Shown: positions 49,007 through 58,286, counted from the stretch's first letter. The stretch: 64,000 nucleotides of DNA from Solwaraspora sp. WMMD1047 (GCF_029626155.1 NZ_JARUBL010000001.1:5312501-5376500), one strand, 5' to 3'. The notes: generated by a model not told the origin, from the letters alone. Program-made: numbers and translations.

Positions 49007-49345
49007 GTGGAGCTGGAGTGGAACGGCGACCGCATCGCGGCGATCCTCGCCGACGCCACGATGGACGGGCTGGAGCTGGCCGCCGAGCACCTACTCCAAG
49101 CCAGCAGCGAGCTGGTGCCGCACGAAGAGGGCGACCTCGAACGGTCCGGTGAGGTGTCCCGGGACGACGCCCGCGGAGCGGTCGCCGTCTCGTACGACCG
49201 GCCCTACGCCGTCCGCCAGCACGAAGACCTGACCGCCCGGCACGACGAGGGGCGAGAGGCGAAGTACCTGGAAAAGCCCATGGCGACAGAGCGGGACACG
49301 ATGCTCGCGCTGATCGCCAAGGCCGCCGGCAAACCGCTCCAATAA
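49007..49345 (+). CDS. Neck/minor capsid protein (HK97 gp10-like)
   Basis: 112 residues from GTG 49007; a TTG at 49001 overlapping the last stop is an alternative. The pattern of a first strand (VELEWNGDRIAAIL), a helix, LVPHEEGDLERSG and then YDRPYAVRQHEDLTARHDEG is typical of HK97 gp10-like neck proteins. They join head and tail. Confidence 0.75.
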   Translation: MELEWNGDRIAAILADATMDGLELAAEHLLQASSELVPHEEGDLERSGEVSRDDARGAVAVSYDRPYAVRQHEDLTARHDEGREAKYLEKPMATERDTMLALIAKAAGKPLQ

Positions 49346-49355
49346 GGAGGCCGCT

Positions 49356-49805
49356 GTGGCGATCGGAGACGGCTGGACGTCCCGACTCCTGACCGGCCTC
49401 GCCGAGCTGCTCGACGCGGCCGGCGTGGGCGACTGGCGACCCTCCGGCGCCTACGCCGCCGGGGAGACCGCCATCGTCATCCGGGCGGTACCGCAAGCTC
49501 CGGACCGGCTGATCACCCTCGCCGCGTACCCGGTCGGGCAGGACTACGTCGGCCTGGCCGACAGCGTCAGCGGCGTGCAGATCCGGGTCCGGGCCGGAGC
49601 CGACCCCCGCGACTGCGACGACCTCGCCGACGCGATCTACGAGGCCCTGGACGGGCTGACCGGGGTCACCTGGGGCGGCATCCCGATCGTGCAGGTCCGC
49701 CGCCAGTCCTACACCTCCCTCGGCACCGACACCTCGGGCCGGTGGGAACGCTCGGAGAACTACTACATCGACGCCATGCGCCCCACCGCGTGGAACACCG
49801 ACTGA
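49356..49805 (+). CDS. Tail terminator-like protein
   Basis: 149 residues from a GTG with AAGGAGG ahead. TSRLLTGLAELLDAAGVGDW then AIVIRAVPQAPDRLITLAAY and VSGVQIRVRAGADPRDCDDL fit the minor capsid/tail terminator family of Gram-positive siphoviruses, which caps the tail tube. It is followed by the tail tube gene. Confidence 0.75.
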   Translation: MAIGDGWTSRLLTGLAELLDAAGVGDWRPSGAYAAGETAIVIRAVPQAPDRLITLAAYPVGQDYVGLADSVSGVQIRVRAGADPRDCDDLADAIYEALDGLTGVTWGGIPIVQVRRQSYTSLGTDTSGRWERSENYYIDAMRPTAWNTD

Positions 49806-49821
49806 CCGAGGAGAGGTCACC

Positions 49822-50574
49822 ATGACGCAGCCGACCGACCACGTGACCCTGCTCGCCCGCCGGATGGCGATCGACATCGACATCGCCGCCTTCCCCGCGG
49901 TCGACTGGGAGCGCCTCCTCGGCGTCGAGGAGATGAAGCCCATCGACGAGCCCCGGGTCGAGTCGGACGAGGCGTACGACGACGAGGGCGCGATGCGGGA
50001 GGTGTTCACCGGCTACCGGTGGGCGTACGAGATCAAGCTGTTGCACCGGACCGCCGCCGACGGTGTCACCGTCAACCCGGTGCACGCCTTCCTCAAGGCG
50101 AAGTTCAAGGCCATGAAGACGTCCGGCACCGCGGCCGGGGAGTTCGGTGTCCGGGTGTACGACCGGGCCGGCCTGGAGCAGGCGGAGCAGGGCCGCGCCT
50201 ACGTCAAGTCCTGGAACCCCGACGGCGGCGGTCCGGGCGCGCGGGACACCATCAGCCTGGTCATCCAGGGGCAGGGCCCGATGAGCCTGGTCGACAACCC
50301 GGCCGCCGACCTCACCCCGGTCGTCCTCTCCCTGACGCCGGCCACCGGCGAGGAGGAGGGCGGCGAGCTGATCACGATCGGCGGGCAGCACTTCACCGGC
50401 GCGACCGATGTCGACTTCGGGGTGGCGGCGGCCGACTTCACCGTGATCGACGACTCCACCATCGTGGCGGTCGCCCCCGTCGTCTCGCCGGGCACCGTGC
50501 AGGTCACCGTGACGACGCCGGAGGGCACCAGCTCCACCAGCGGCACCGGCAACGACTACGTGTACACCACCTGA
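49822..50574 (+). CDS. Major tail tube protein with C-terminal IPT/TIG Ig-like domain
   Basis: 250 residues. The first 160 are the tube domain (IDIDIAAFPAVDWERLLGVE, FTGYRWAYEIKLLHRTAADG). The last 85 are an IPT/TIG domain (LSLTPATGEEEGGELITIGG, then VDFGVAAADFTVI, ending GTGNDYVYTT). Surface Ig-like domains on tail tubes are known in several phages and may bind host glycans. The stop overlaps the next ATG. Confidence 0.85.
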   Translation: MTQPTDHVTLLARRMAIDIDIAAFPAVDWERLLGVEEMKPIDEPRVESDEAYDDEGAMREVFTGYRWAYEIKLLHRTAADGVTVNPVHAFLKAKFKAMKTSGTAAGEFGVRVYDRAGLEQAEQGRAYVKSWNPDGGGPGARDTISLVIQGQGPMSLVDNPAADLTPVVLSLTPATGEEEGGELITIGGQHFTGATDVDFGVAAADFTVIDDSTIVAVAPVVSPGTVQVTVTTPEGTSSTSGTGNDYVYTT

Positions 50575-51119
50575 TGGCGTCGAAGTTCGCCGATCTCGAC
50601 GAGTACTTCAGCCCTGGCCTGACGCTGACCGTGTTGGGCCGGGAGTACGTCGTCCCCCTCGCCTCCGCCGAACTGGGCCTGTGGTGCCGGCGGATGGCCA
50701 TCGCCACCGGCGAGATCACCTCCGCCAGCACCCCCGAGGAAGCGCGGGCAGCCGTCGACCGGGCCAACGCCCTCCCCGAGCTGCCCGGAGACCTGAGCCT
50801 GCCGGAGCGGGTTCTCGGCGACGCGTACGCGCAGATGGTGGCCGACGGGGTACCCGACCAGTACATCCAGATCTGCGGCTCCACCGCCTACCTGTGGATC
50901 GTCGCCGACGAGGACGTGGCCCGGAGGTACTGGGAGGCGGGTGGCCGCCCGGAATCCCTCCGCCCGGAGACCAACCGGGCGGACCGCCGAGCAGCGAAGA
51001 AGAGCAGTACGGGCGCGGCCAGCGGTGCCCGATCACCGGCACGTACGAGTGGTACGAGTACCCGCCGGAAGTCCGGGTCGAGCGGCAAGGCGGCCCGGTC
51101 GCCTGGGTCGACATCCTGA
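50574..51119 (+). CDS. Tail assembly chaperone gpG-like protein
   Basis: 181 residues. It begins FADLDEYFSPGLTLTVLGRE and has a Ser/Thr/Arg-rich end (SGTSTRRKSGSSGKAARSPG), which is typical of actinophage G-type chaperones. These bind the tape measure during tail assembly. The downstream T part lies in the -1 frame, so a fraction of ribosomes should slip. Confidence 0.82.
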   Translation: MASKFADLDEYFSPGLTLTVLGREYVVPLASAELGLWCRRMAIATGEITSASTPEEARAAVDRANALPELPGDLSLPERVLGDAYAQMVADGVPDQYIQICGSTAYLWIVADEDVARRYWEAGGRPESLRPETNRADRRAAKKSSTGAASGARSPARTSGTSTRRKSGSSGKAARSPGSTS

Positions 51120-51316
51120 CCCGCTGGCGGCTCGTCGTCGCCGACCTGCACTCCGAGTTCGGGATTGAGGCCGATGACCGGGAGCTGATGCGCTCCCGGT
51201 CGTGGCGTTGGCTGGAGTACCGCATCCTCGGCCTGCTCAGCGCGGACACCCGCATCTATCGGGCACTCTCACCCGAGCCGGAGATGCCGAGCGTGCCTAC
51301 CTACGGCCGGCGGTAG
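50996..51316 (+). CDS. gpT-like C-terminal part of tail chaperone, reached by -1 frameshift
   Basis: The -1 frame reads EEEQYGRGQRCPITGTYEWY and on to EFGIEADDRELMRSRSWRWL, as in the T extension of siphovirus gpGT fusions. It has no good start of its own. The two consecutive Lys codons AAG AAG (50997-51002) are a candidate slip point, though no canonical X-XXY-YYZ heptamer is visible nearby. The exact fusion point is not certain. Confidence 0.7.
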   Translation, partial: EEEQYGRGQRCPITGTYEWYEYPPEVRVERQGGPVAWVDILTRWRLVVADLHSEFGIEADDRELMRSRSWRWLEYRILGLLSADTRIYRALSPEPEMPSVPTYGRR

Positions 51317-51679
51317 CTACGGGCAGAGATGCTCACGTGCCACGGCGACCAGCTCGGCTCCGCGCGACTCGTCGACCTCGAACCGGGCCGCCGCGTTCTT
51401 CGCCGCAATGTCCGGCTCCTTACCGGTCTCGACTTCCTGGCAGATGTTCTCGCCAGCGTTGAGCGCCACCTGCTCGCTGGACACGAGGGCCGGGTCGAGC
51501 TCGGCGAGGGCATCCAGGTAGGCGCGCTCGGCGGCCGCTTCGGTGGCGACCGACGCCGGCTCATCGTCGGAGGCGTTGGGCAGGAACACGATCAAGCCGC
51601 CGATCACGCAGATCACCAGCAGCATCAGCACACCGAGCGCTCCCATCACCTTGCGGGGCAGCGCGGGCTGAGTCGACAT
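51317..51679 (-). CDS. DUF732-like membrane-anchored protein on the opposite strand (candidate moron)
   Basis: 120 residues. After a short basic start there is one strong membrane span (ALGVLMLLVICVIGGLIVFL), then an extracytoplasmic domain with two cysteines (NICQEVETGKEP and AREHLCP) and YLDALAELDPALVS, resembling the actinobacterial DUF732 domain. GAGAGGA precedes the ATG. It lies inside the tail gene run on the opposite strand; its stop directly abuts the chaperone stop. Expression in the lysogen and a surface role (such as blocking superinfection) are plausible but unproven. Confidence 0.72.
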   Translation of the reverse strand: MSTQPALPRKVMGALGVLMLLVICVIGGLIVFLPNASDDEPASVATEAAAERAYLDALAELDPALVSSEQVALNAGENICQEVETGKEPDIAAKNAAARFEVDESRGAELVAVAREHLCP

Positions 51680-51786
51680 CGGAAGGTCCTCTCGTGGCGG
51701 GGGTGGGGACCCGGGGCACCGTACCGACGCCGGGCCAGCGGGTCCGCTGGCCGTCCAAGATCTGACACATTCTGGGGAGGCGGATC

Positions 51787-53733
51787 GTGCTCAAGCTGGG
51801 TGAACTGTCCGCCGTCCTCTCCGCGAATCTGGAGCCGTTCCAGCGGGATCTGCGCACGGCCAAGAAGGCGTGGCGGGACCACGGCGACTCCCTGAAGGCG
51901 TCCGCCGCCGTAGCCGGTGCCGCGATCGGCGCCGCACTCGGCGCCGGCCTGCTGTCCGCGATGGAGCTGGAAAAGGCACAGGCCAAGCTGACCGCGCAGC
52001 TCGGCGGCGACCCGGCGTACGGGGCGGAGATGGGCCGGATCGCCGGCGAGATCTACTCCCGCGGCTTTGGTGAGTCGGCCGCCGCAGTGGGCGAGTCGCT
52101 CCGGGGTGTCCTCACGGCCGGCCTGGTCCAGGAGGACGCCACCAATGCTGAAATCGAGTCGGTCACCATCAAGGCCCAGGCCCTTGCCGACGTCTTCGGC
52201 CAAGACGTCACGGCGACGGCAAGGGCTGCCGGGCAAATGGTCCGAAATGGGCTCGCCAAGAACAGCGCCGAGGCATTCGATATTTTGACTCGCGGCTTCC
52301 AAGAAACCGGTGACCACGCGGGCGATTTGCTCGACACCTATTCGGAGTACTCCGTTCAGTTCCGCAAGCTCGGATTGGACGGCGCTACCGCGACCGGCCT
52401 GATGACCCAAGGTCTGAAGGCCGGCGCGAGGGACGTTGACACGGTCGCGGATGCCATCAAGGAATTCTCAATTCGCGCCATCGACGGGTCGACCGCATCG
52501 GCCGAGGGATTCAAGCTCCTCGGTCTGAACGCCGGGCGGATGACCGCTCAAATCGCCAAGGGTGGCCCGGCAGCACAAAAGGGTCTCGACACCGTCCTCG
52601 ACCGGCTCCGCGCCATCGAAGACCCGGTGAAGCGCGATGCTGCCGCGGTCGCATTGTTCGGCACCAAAGCCGAAGATTTGGGCGCCGCGTTGTACGCCCT
52701 TGACGTCGATACCGCTGCCGACCGCCTCGGTAACGTCACCGGCGCTGCCGACCGGCTCGGCGAGACACTGGAGGAGTCCGCCTCCCAGAAGCTGGAGGCG
52801 TTCAAGCGCCAGGCGATGAGCGCCTTGTCGACGACCATGGCCGACGCGATCCCCTACCTCGAAAAGGTCATTGGCTTCCTGTCCGAGTACTCGGAAATTG
52901 TGGGCCCACTGGCGGTCGGTCTCGGCGCCCTGGCCCTCGTCATCGGCACCGTCGCCGCCGCCATGAAGGTGTGGGCAGTTGTGCAAGCGGTCCTTAACTT
53001 GGCGCTGTGGACCAGCCCGATCACATGGATCGTCCTCGGCATCCTGATTCTCGTCGGCGCGATTATCCTCATCGCAACTAAGACGACCTGGTTTCAGGAT
53101 CTGTGGGCCTGGGCGTGGGGTGGCATCAAGGGCGCGGCAATGGCTGTGTGGGAGTGGATCAAGAACAATTGGCCGCTCCTGCTGGCGATTATTACCGGCC
53201 CGATCGGCCTGGCTGTGCTGGCGATCGTCAAGAACTGGGACCGGATCAAGGCCGCGACGACCGCCGTGAAGGACTGGATCGTCAACAAGATGCTCGCCCT
53301 CGGCAACTTCGTCCGGTCGATGCCGGGCCGAATCTCGGCCGCCGCATCCGGCATGTTCAACGGCATCAAGAACGCATTCCGGAGCGCGATCAACTGGATC
53401 ATCGGCAAGTGGAACAGCTTGTCATTCTCTCTGCCGTCGGTGAACATCCCGGGCCTCGGCCAGCTCGGCGGCGGTACCCTGTCCACCCCGAACATTCCCT
53501 ACCTCGCCAAGGGTGGTGATGTGCTGCGTGACGGCCTGGCCGTCATCCACCGCGGGGAGCGGGTCGTGCCGGCCGCCCAGGTGCGCGACCTGCCCGGCGG
53601 CGGGCACGCCGAGGCCATCCAGCTGGCAGGCGAATTCCGGATCAGCGGTGAGGACCTGGTGCTCCTCGTTCGGAAGAAGGTGCAGACCCGGGGACGAGGG
53701 GACGTGCAGGCGTATTTCGGCGGACGGTCCTGA
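51787..53733 (+). CDS. Tape measure protein
   Basis: 648 residues from a GTG. It has the N-terminal coiled region (LGELSAVLSANLEPFQRDLR), a TP901-type core (TAGLVQEDATNAEIESVTIK), a hydrophobic middle (residues about 380-480, several membrane-like helices) and a beta-rich end with GGDVLRDGLAVIHRGERVVP. It sets tail length and enters the envelope on infection. At 648 residues it is short for a siphovirus, implying a tail of roughly 100 nm. Codon use in 52150-52720 has more A/T third positions (GAT ATT TTG ACT) than neighbours. Confidence 0.88.
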   Translation: MLKLGELSAVLSANLEPFQRDLRTAKKAWRDHGDSLKASAAVAGAAIGAALGAGLLSAMELEKAQAKLTAQLGGDPAYGAEMGRIAGEIYSRGFGESAAAVGESLRGVLTAGLVQEDATNAEIESVTIKAQALADVFGQDVTATARAAGQMVRNGLAKNSAEAFDILTRGFQETGDHAGDLLDTYSEYSVQFRKLGLDGATATGLMTQGLKAGARDVDTVADAIKEFSIRAIDGSTASAEGFKLLGLNAGRMTAQIAKGGPAAQKGLDTVLDRLRAIEDPVKRDAAAVALFGTKAEDLGAALYALDVDTAADRLGNVTGAADRLGETLEESASQKLEAFKRQAMSALSTTMADAIPYLEKVIGFLSEYSEIVGPLAVGLGALALVIGTVAAAMKVWAVVQAVLNLALWTSPITWIVLGILILVGAIILIATKTTWFQDLWAWAWGGIKGAAMAVWEWIKNNWPLLLAIITGPIGLAVLAIVKNWDRIKAATTAVKDWIVNKMLALGNFVRSMPGRISAAASGMFNGIKNAFRSAINWIIGKWNSLSFSLPSVNIPGLGQLGGGTLSTPNIPYLAKGGDVLRDGLAVIHRGERVVPAAQVRDLPGGGHAEAIQLAGEFRISGEDLVLLVRKKVQTRGRGDVQAYFGGRS

Positions 53734-56513
53734 TGCCCGAGTACCAGTTCGAGATGCTGGTCGACGGATCCTGGGTCGACATCACCTCCGACGTGCGGGT
53801 CAAGGGCGGAGTCACCATCACCCGCGGATACTCGGAACGCGGCGGGGTGCTGCCGGAGCCCGGCACCCTGACGATCGGTGACCTGCGCAGCCCTAACGGG
53901 AAGTACTCGCCGCGGAACCCGCGCAGCGAGTACTACGGCCGGCTCGGCCGGAACACTCCGATCAGGGCGAGGGTCGTCGGGGAGAGTCCCGACAACTGGT
54001 TGACGTTGCAGGGGTACCCGGGTGCTGCCGCCTACACCGCCGATCACGCGTCGCTCGACATCACCGGGGACATCGACGTCAGGTTCGACGGCGCGGTGTG
54101 GAATCGGGACTTCGCCCTCGTGACGAAGTACCTCACGACCGGCAATCAGCGGTCGTGGCTGCTCCGGCTGACGTCCGCCGGGCACCTGCAGTTCATCTGG
54201 TCGCCGGACGGCACCTTTGCGTCTCAGCGGTCGGAGGTGTCGAGCGTTCCGGTGCCGGCCGCGTTCGGCGAGCGGTTCCGCGTCCGCGCGACCCTCGACG
54301 TCAACAACGGGGCCGGCGGGCACACGGTCGCCTTCTACGTCTCCGATGGGGACCTGGCCGGCACCTGGACGCCGCTGGGCATCACCTTCACCACCACCGG
54401 CACCACCAGCATCTACAGCAGCACGGCCGACCTGTACGTTGTCCAGAACGATCCGGTGCTCCCGGCCGGCCGGGTGTACGAAGTGCAGGTCCGGTCGAGC
54501 ATCGGCGGGACGATCGTGGCCCGGCCGGACTGGCGCGACTCCGAGCTGGGCGAGACCAGCCAGGTCGACACCGCCGGCCGGACCTGGCTGATCGGCGCCG
54601 GGGCGGTGGTCGACGACCCTGCTGCGCGGATCGTCGCCGAGGTGTCGGAGTGGCCGCCCGAGTGGGACACCTCCGGGCGGGATGTGTCGGTGGCCCTGAC
54701 CGCGTCGGGGATCCTCCGCCGCCTCGGACAGGGCCGGAAACCGTTGCGCAGCCCCATCTACCGCAACCTGGTGCACCGGAACCCGGTCGCCTGGTGGACG
54801 TGCGAGGACGGCGGCACGGCGACCCGGATGAGCACCGCCGCCCCCAACGGCAGCCCGGCCGTCATCTCCGACGTCACCTTCGAGACAGACCCGACACTGC
54901 TGGGCGCTTCCGGGGTGGCGGTGCTCGGGCCGGCCGGCAGCATCATCGGCCAAGCATCGCCGCACGCCTCGACCAACTCGTGGACCGCGCTGTGGTTCGC
55001 CCGCCTGACCGCGCTGCCCGCGTCGACCACCCGGCTGATGACGATCACCAGCACGGGCACCGCACACACATGGACGCTGGACCTCCAGTCGAACGGACTG
55101 CTGACCATCTCGGCGATCGGCACGTCGGGGCTGTCCACGGTGGTGCTGTCGACCGACGACGTCAACGTCTCCGGCAGCGTCGCCGCCGTCGATGAGGAGT
55201 GGGTGGCGTTCACGCTGCTCGTCTTCCAGAACGGCGGCAACGTGAACTGGGCCGTCAACTTCCACGCGGTCGGCGACGGCCCGCAGTTCTTCACCTCCGG
55301 CACCAACTCGTTCGCCGGCCAGGCCGGGGCGTTCCGGTCGCTCCGGATCACCGTCGACAGCGTGCTGGCCGCGACCAACCCGCGGGTGTCGCACCTGTTC
55401 GCCACGAACGGAGACCTCCCGTTCGTCACGTTCTCCTTCGCCGAGGCGGCCAGCGCCCACAACGGCGAGTTGGCCGCCGAGCGGTTCCTCCGGCTGTGCG
55501 GAGAGCAGGGTGTGCCAGCGATCGTGATCGGTGACCCCGCCGACAGCCAGCCGATGGGACCGCAGGGCACCAAACGGTTCCTCGACCTGCTCGGCGAGGT
55601 GTCCGAAGCGGACGGCGGGTTCATCGTCGAGACCCGCGGCAACCGGTCGCTGTCCTACCGGACCGGACGCTCCCTCTACAACCAGGCCCCGATCACCCTG
55701 GACTACGCAGCCGGGGAGATCATGCCGCCGCTGCGGCCCGTCGATGATGACGCCCTGGTCGCCAACGACGTCACGGTGTCCAGGCCGGCCGGCGCCTCGT
55801 ACCGCAGCGTCCAGGAGACCGGGCCGCTGAACGTGCAGGACCCCGAGGACGACCCGGACGGCGTCGGGGTCTACGACGTGGCGGCGGAGCTGATCCTGGC
55901 CACCGACAGCCAACTACAGCCGGCGGCCGACTGGCGCCGGCATGGCGGAACCCTCGACGAGTCCCGCTACCCGCAGGTCGGGGTCCGGCTGACCGGCCGG
56001 GCAATGGCGTCCAACCCGGCCCTGGCCGCCGCGGCGGCCGCCGCTGACACCGGGGACCTGCTCCGGTTGACCAGCCTGCCGGAGCATCTGCCGCCGGATG
56101 AGCCGGAACTGCTGGTGCGCGGGTACGTGGAGACGCTGCGGCCGAGTCGGCGCGAAATCACCTGGAACGCGGCGCCGGGTCGGCTGCATCGGGTCGGGGA
56201 GCTGGGTGCGACCACCCGGCTCGACACGGGCGGCAGCGAGACCACGGCGGACTTCGACGCCGGCACCGACACGTCGATGACCGTGCAGCGGGCGTCCGGC
56301 ACCCGCCGGCTGTGGATCACGACGGCGGACAGGCCGCAGGACTTTCCGTTCGACATCGAGGTGGCTGGGGTGCGGCTGACCGTCACCGGCATCACCGGGT
56401 CGACCGACCCGCAGACCCTCAACGTCGACGCCGCCCCCGTCAACGGCATCACCAAGACCATCCCGTCCGGCAGCCGCGTCACTGCTACCGACCCTTGGAG
56501 GCTCGCCCGATGA
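53733..56513 (+). CDS. Large minor tail protein with lectin-like (LamG/ConA) domains
   Basis: 926 residues. The N-terminal part (YQFEMLVDGSWVDITSDVRV, GTLTIGDLRSPNGKYSPRNP) is the distal tail/hub type of actinophages. Residues about 90-260 and 360-580 look like concanavalin-A-like beta-sandwiches (ADHASLDITGDIDVRFDGAV, NSWTALWFARLTALPASTTR). The C-terminal third is a phage hub-like region. It probably forms the tail tip and binds host sugars. It starts at the tape-measure stop (TGATG). Confidence 0.78.
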   Translation: MPEYQFEMLVDGSWVDITSDVRVKGGVTITRGYSERGGVLPEPGTLTIGDLRSPNGKYSPRNPRSEYYGRLGRNTPIRARVVGESPDNWLTLQGYPGAAAYTADHASLDITGDIDVRFDGAVWNRDFALVTKYLTTGNQRSWLLRLTSAGHLQFIWSPDGTFASQRSEVSSVPVPAAFGERFRVRATLDVNNGAGGHTVAFYVSDGDLAGTWTPLGITFTTTGTTSIYSSTADLYVVQNDPVLPAGRVYEVQVRSSIGGTIVARPDWRDSELGETSQVDTAGRTWLIGAGAVVDDPAARIVAEVSEWPPEWDTSGRDVSVALTASGILRRLGQGRKPLRSPIYRNLVHRNPVAWWTCEDGGTATRMSTAAPNGSPAVISDVTFETDPTLLGASGVAVLGPAGSIIGQASPHASTNSWTALWFARLTALPASTTRLMTITSTGTAHTWTLDLQSNGLLTISAIGTSGLSTVVLSTDDVNVSGSVAAVDEEWVAFTLLVFQNGGNVNWAVNFHAVGDGPQFFTSGTNSFAGQAGAFRSLRITVDSVLAATNPRVSHLFATNGDLPFVTFSFAEAASAHNGELAAERFLRLCGEQGVPAIVIGDPADSQPMGPQGTKRFLDLLGEVSEADGGFIVETRGNRSLSYRTGRSLYNQAPITLDYAAGEIMPPLRPVDDDALVANDVTVSRPAGASYRSVQETGPLNVQDPEDDPDGVGVYDVAAELILATDSQLQPAADWRRHGGTLDESRYPQVGVRLTGRAMASNPALAAAAAAADTGDLLRLTSLPEHLPPDEPELLVRGYVETLRPSRREITWNAAPGRLHRVGELGATTRLDTGGSETTADFDAGTDTSMTVQRASGTRRLWITTADRPQDFPFDIEVAGVRLTVTGITGSTDPQTLNVDAAPVNGITKTIPSGSRVTATDPWRLAR

Positions 56514-56971
56514 GCTGGCCCGGAGCAGGTGCCATCGTCACCGCCGACGACCTACCGGTGCGCACCGGCGTACGCCTACGCCGTGCCGCCAACCAGTCGG
56601 TGAACAGCGCGTCGCAGACCAACATCTCCTGGGACACCGAGGACGAGGACACCGACGGGTTCTGGAGCTCCGGCGCGACCGTCACCATCCCGGCGGGCCT
56701 GGGCGGGCTGTACGCCATCACCTACGTCCCGGTCGTCGACAGCCTGACCGCCGGCACCCGGTCGTTCTGCTCTGTGGTGCCGACCAGCGCGGTGACCGGC
56801 GGGCACGCGTTGACCTATCGCAACCTGTTCGACAACCAGGAAGACCGCGGGTGCGTGGGCATCGTGCTGCCGCTGCTCGCCGCTGACACCTTCGTCTGCG
56901 ACGTATTCCACTCCCACGGGTCCGCGCGGAACGTGACCGCTCACCTGTCCTGCTACCGGATCGGAGACTGA
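56510..56971 (+). CDS. Minor tail protein, small beta-sandwich (possible receptor-binding)
   Basis: 153 residues. ANQSVNSASQTNISWDTEDE, then GGLYAITYVPVVDSL and the ending VTAHLSCYRIGD look like the C1q/TNF-like jelly rolls at phage tail tips. Position right after the tail hub and before endolysin agrees. Receptor binding is an inference. Confidence 0.65.
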   Translation: MSWPGAGAIVTADDLPVRTGVRLRRAANQSVNSASQTNISWDTEDEDTDGFWSSGATVTIPAGLGGLYAITYVPVVDSLTAGTRSFCSVVPTSAVTGGHALTYRNLFDNQEDRGCVGIVLPLLAADTFVCDVFHSHGSARNVTAHLSCYRIGD

Positions 56972-56974
56972 CCC

Positions 56975-57739
56975 GTGGCCTGGTATCTCGCCCCGTCCCT
57001 CGCCGTGCTGCGGTCCGAGCTTGACCAGCGGTGGCCGCGCCGCGACCGCACCAGCGACGGCACGATCGGCGACGAGTTCCACACCCCACCGTCCGACCAC
57101 ATCCCCAACGGCCGGGAATCGGTCAACGCCCTGGACGTGGACGCCGACGGCATCGACTTCGGCGTGGTGTTCGCGGCGATCAAGCGGCACCCGTCGGCCC
57201 GCTACCTGATCTACCGGCATCGGCTCTACCACCGGCTCCGCGGGTGGCGGGAAGAGCCGTACAGCGGCAAGAACCCGCACACCGGGCACTTCCACCTATC
57301 CATCGACCAGAGCCGGACAGCAGAGCAGGACCGTCGGCCGTGGGGACTGGCTACGCCAGAGGAGGAACTCGACATGGACAAGCTCGCCGAGTTGGAGGCG
57401 CTCGCCCGCCTGGACCTGGGCCGCAACCACGGCTGGAGGGTGCGGGACGAGACCTGGCAGCGGGCGATCACCGACCGGCTGGACGCGCTGATGCGCGCGG
57501 GCGCGGGCGAGTCTGCCGGGGAGATCCTGGCTCGGATCGACCAGCGGGCCGCCGAGCTGGCGGCCGGGCAGGCGCGGATCCGGGCGGAGATCCTGGCGGA
57601 CCTCAACGCCGGCCTCGGTGCCGCCTTGGTCAACGCACTGCGGGAGGAGCTGGGCGACGTCGCCGACGAGCGCCTGGTGGCCGCGGCCGACGCGGGGGTG
57701 CGGCGGGCCCTGTCCAGCCTCGCCCCCGACCAGGGCTGA
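56975..57739 (+). CDS. Endolysin, M15/LAS-type peptidoglycan peptidase
   Basis: 254 residues from a GTG. Zinc-site motifs: PSDHIPNGRESVNALDVDAD gives a His and an Asp, HTGHFHLSID gives the last His. RYLIYRHRLYHRL and YSGKNPHTGHFH match actinophage endolysins of the D-Ala-D-Ala peptidase type. Residues 125-254 are an acidic helical tail without a known wall-binding domain. It lies with the r1t-type holin. Confidence 0.8.
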   Translation: MAWYLAPSLAVLRSELDQRWPRRDRTSDGTIGDEFHTPPSDHIPNGRESVNALDVDADGIDFGVVFAAIKRHPSARYLIYRHRLYHRLRGWREEPYSGKNPHTGHFHLSIDQSRTAEQDRRPWGLATPEEELDMDKLAELEALARLDLGRNHGWRVRDETWQRAITDRLDALMRAGAGESAGEILARIDQRAAELAAGQARIRAEILADLNAGLGAALVNALREELGDVADERLVAAADAGVRRALSSLAPDQG

Positions 57740-58047
57740 TGGTCGACGTGCAGACGGTGGTCGCGATCGGCGGCGGGGTCACGGGCATCGTCGCTGCCGC
57801 TCTCACCGTCGGCGTGACCGTGGGCCGGCCGCTGCGCCGGCTCGCCCGGCAGAACGACGAGTTCCGGGTCGACTGGTACGGGGCGCCGGCCCGGCCCGGC
57901 CGCGCGCCGATCCCGGGCGTGCCGGAGCGGTTGGCCCGGATCGAGGCGGAGCTACAGCCGGACCACGGCAGCAGCCTGCGGGACGCGGTCAACCGGGTGG
58001 AGGCCCGGCTGTCCGAGCACATCAACGGCCACTCACATCAGACCTGA
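57739..58047 (+). CDS. Membrane protein of the lysis module
   Basis: 102 residues. One N-terminal span (VVAIGGGVTGIVAAALTVGV), then a basic stretch (GRPLRRLARQ) and a charged C-terminal helix (RDAVNRVEARLSEHINGHSH). It starts at the endolysin stop (TGATG). It may be a second holin or holin regulator. Confidence 0.65.
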   Translation: MVDVQTVVAIGGGVTGIVAAALTVGVTVGRPLRRLARQNDEFRVDWYGAPARPGRAPIPGVPERLARIEAELQPDHGSSLRDAVNRVEARLSEHINGHSHQT

Positions 58048-58058
58048 GGAGGGTCAGG

Positions 58059-58286
58059 GTGTTCACCAAGAAGTTCTGGAAGGGCGCCGGGGAGCGTCTG
58101 ATCAAGACGTTCGCGCAGGGGTTCGGCATCGCGGCCGGCCTCGGCGAGCCGGGCATCAGCGTGTTCAACATCGACTGGCAGGGCGCAGCTGGGATCGGCC
58201 TGGGCATGGCGTTGGCGTCGCTGGTGACGTCGATCGTCAGCGCGCCGGTGGGCGAGCCGGCTTCGCCGAGCCTGACCCGCGAGTAG
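58059..58286 (+). CDS. Holin (phage r1t family)
   Basis: 75 residues from a GTG with GAGGAGGG ahead. FTKKFWKGAGERLIKTFAQG at the start is the r1t holin hallmark; one amphipathic and one clear membrane span follow (AAGIGLGMALASLVTSIVSA). It forms membrane lesions that free the endolysin. It is the last gene of the late operon. Confidence 0.85.
   Translation: MFTKKFWKGAGERLIKTFAQGFGIAAGLGEPGISVFNIDWQGAAGIGLGMALASLVTSIVSAPVGEPASPSLTRE

Noticed and set aside
53499-55913. 804-aa minus-strand frame
   Set aside because: Antisense to the minor tail protein gene with no motif of its own.
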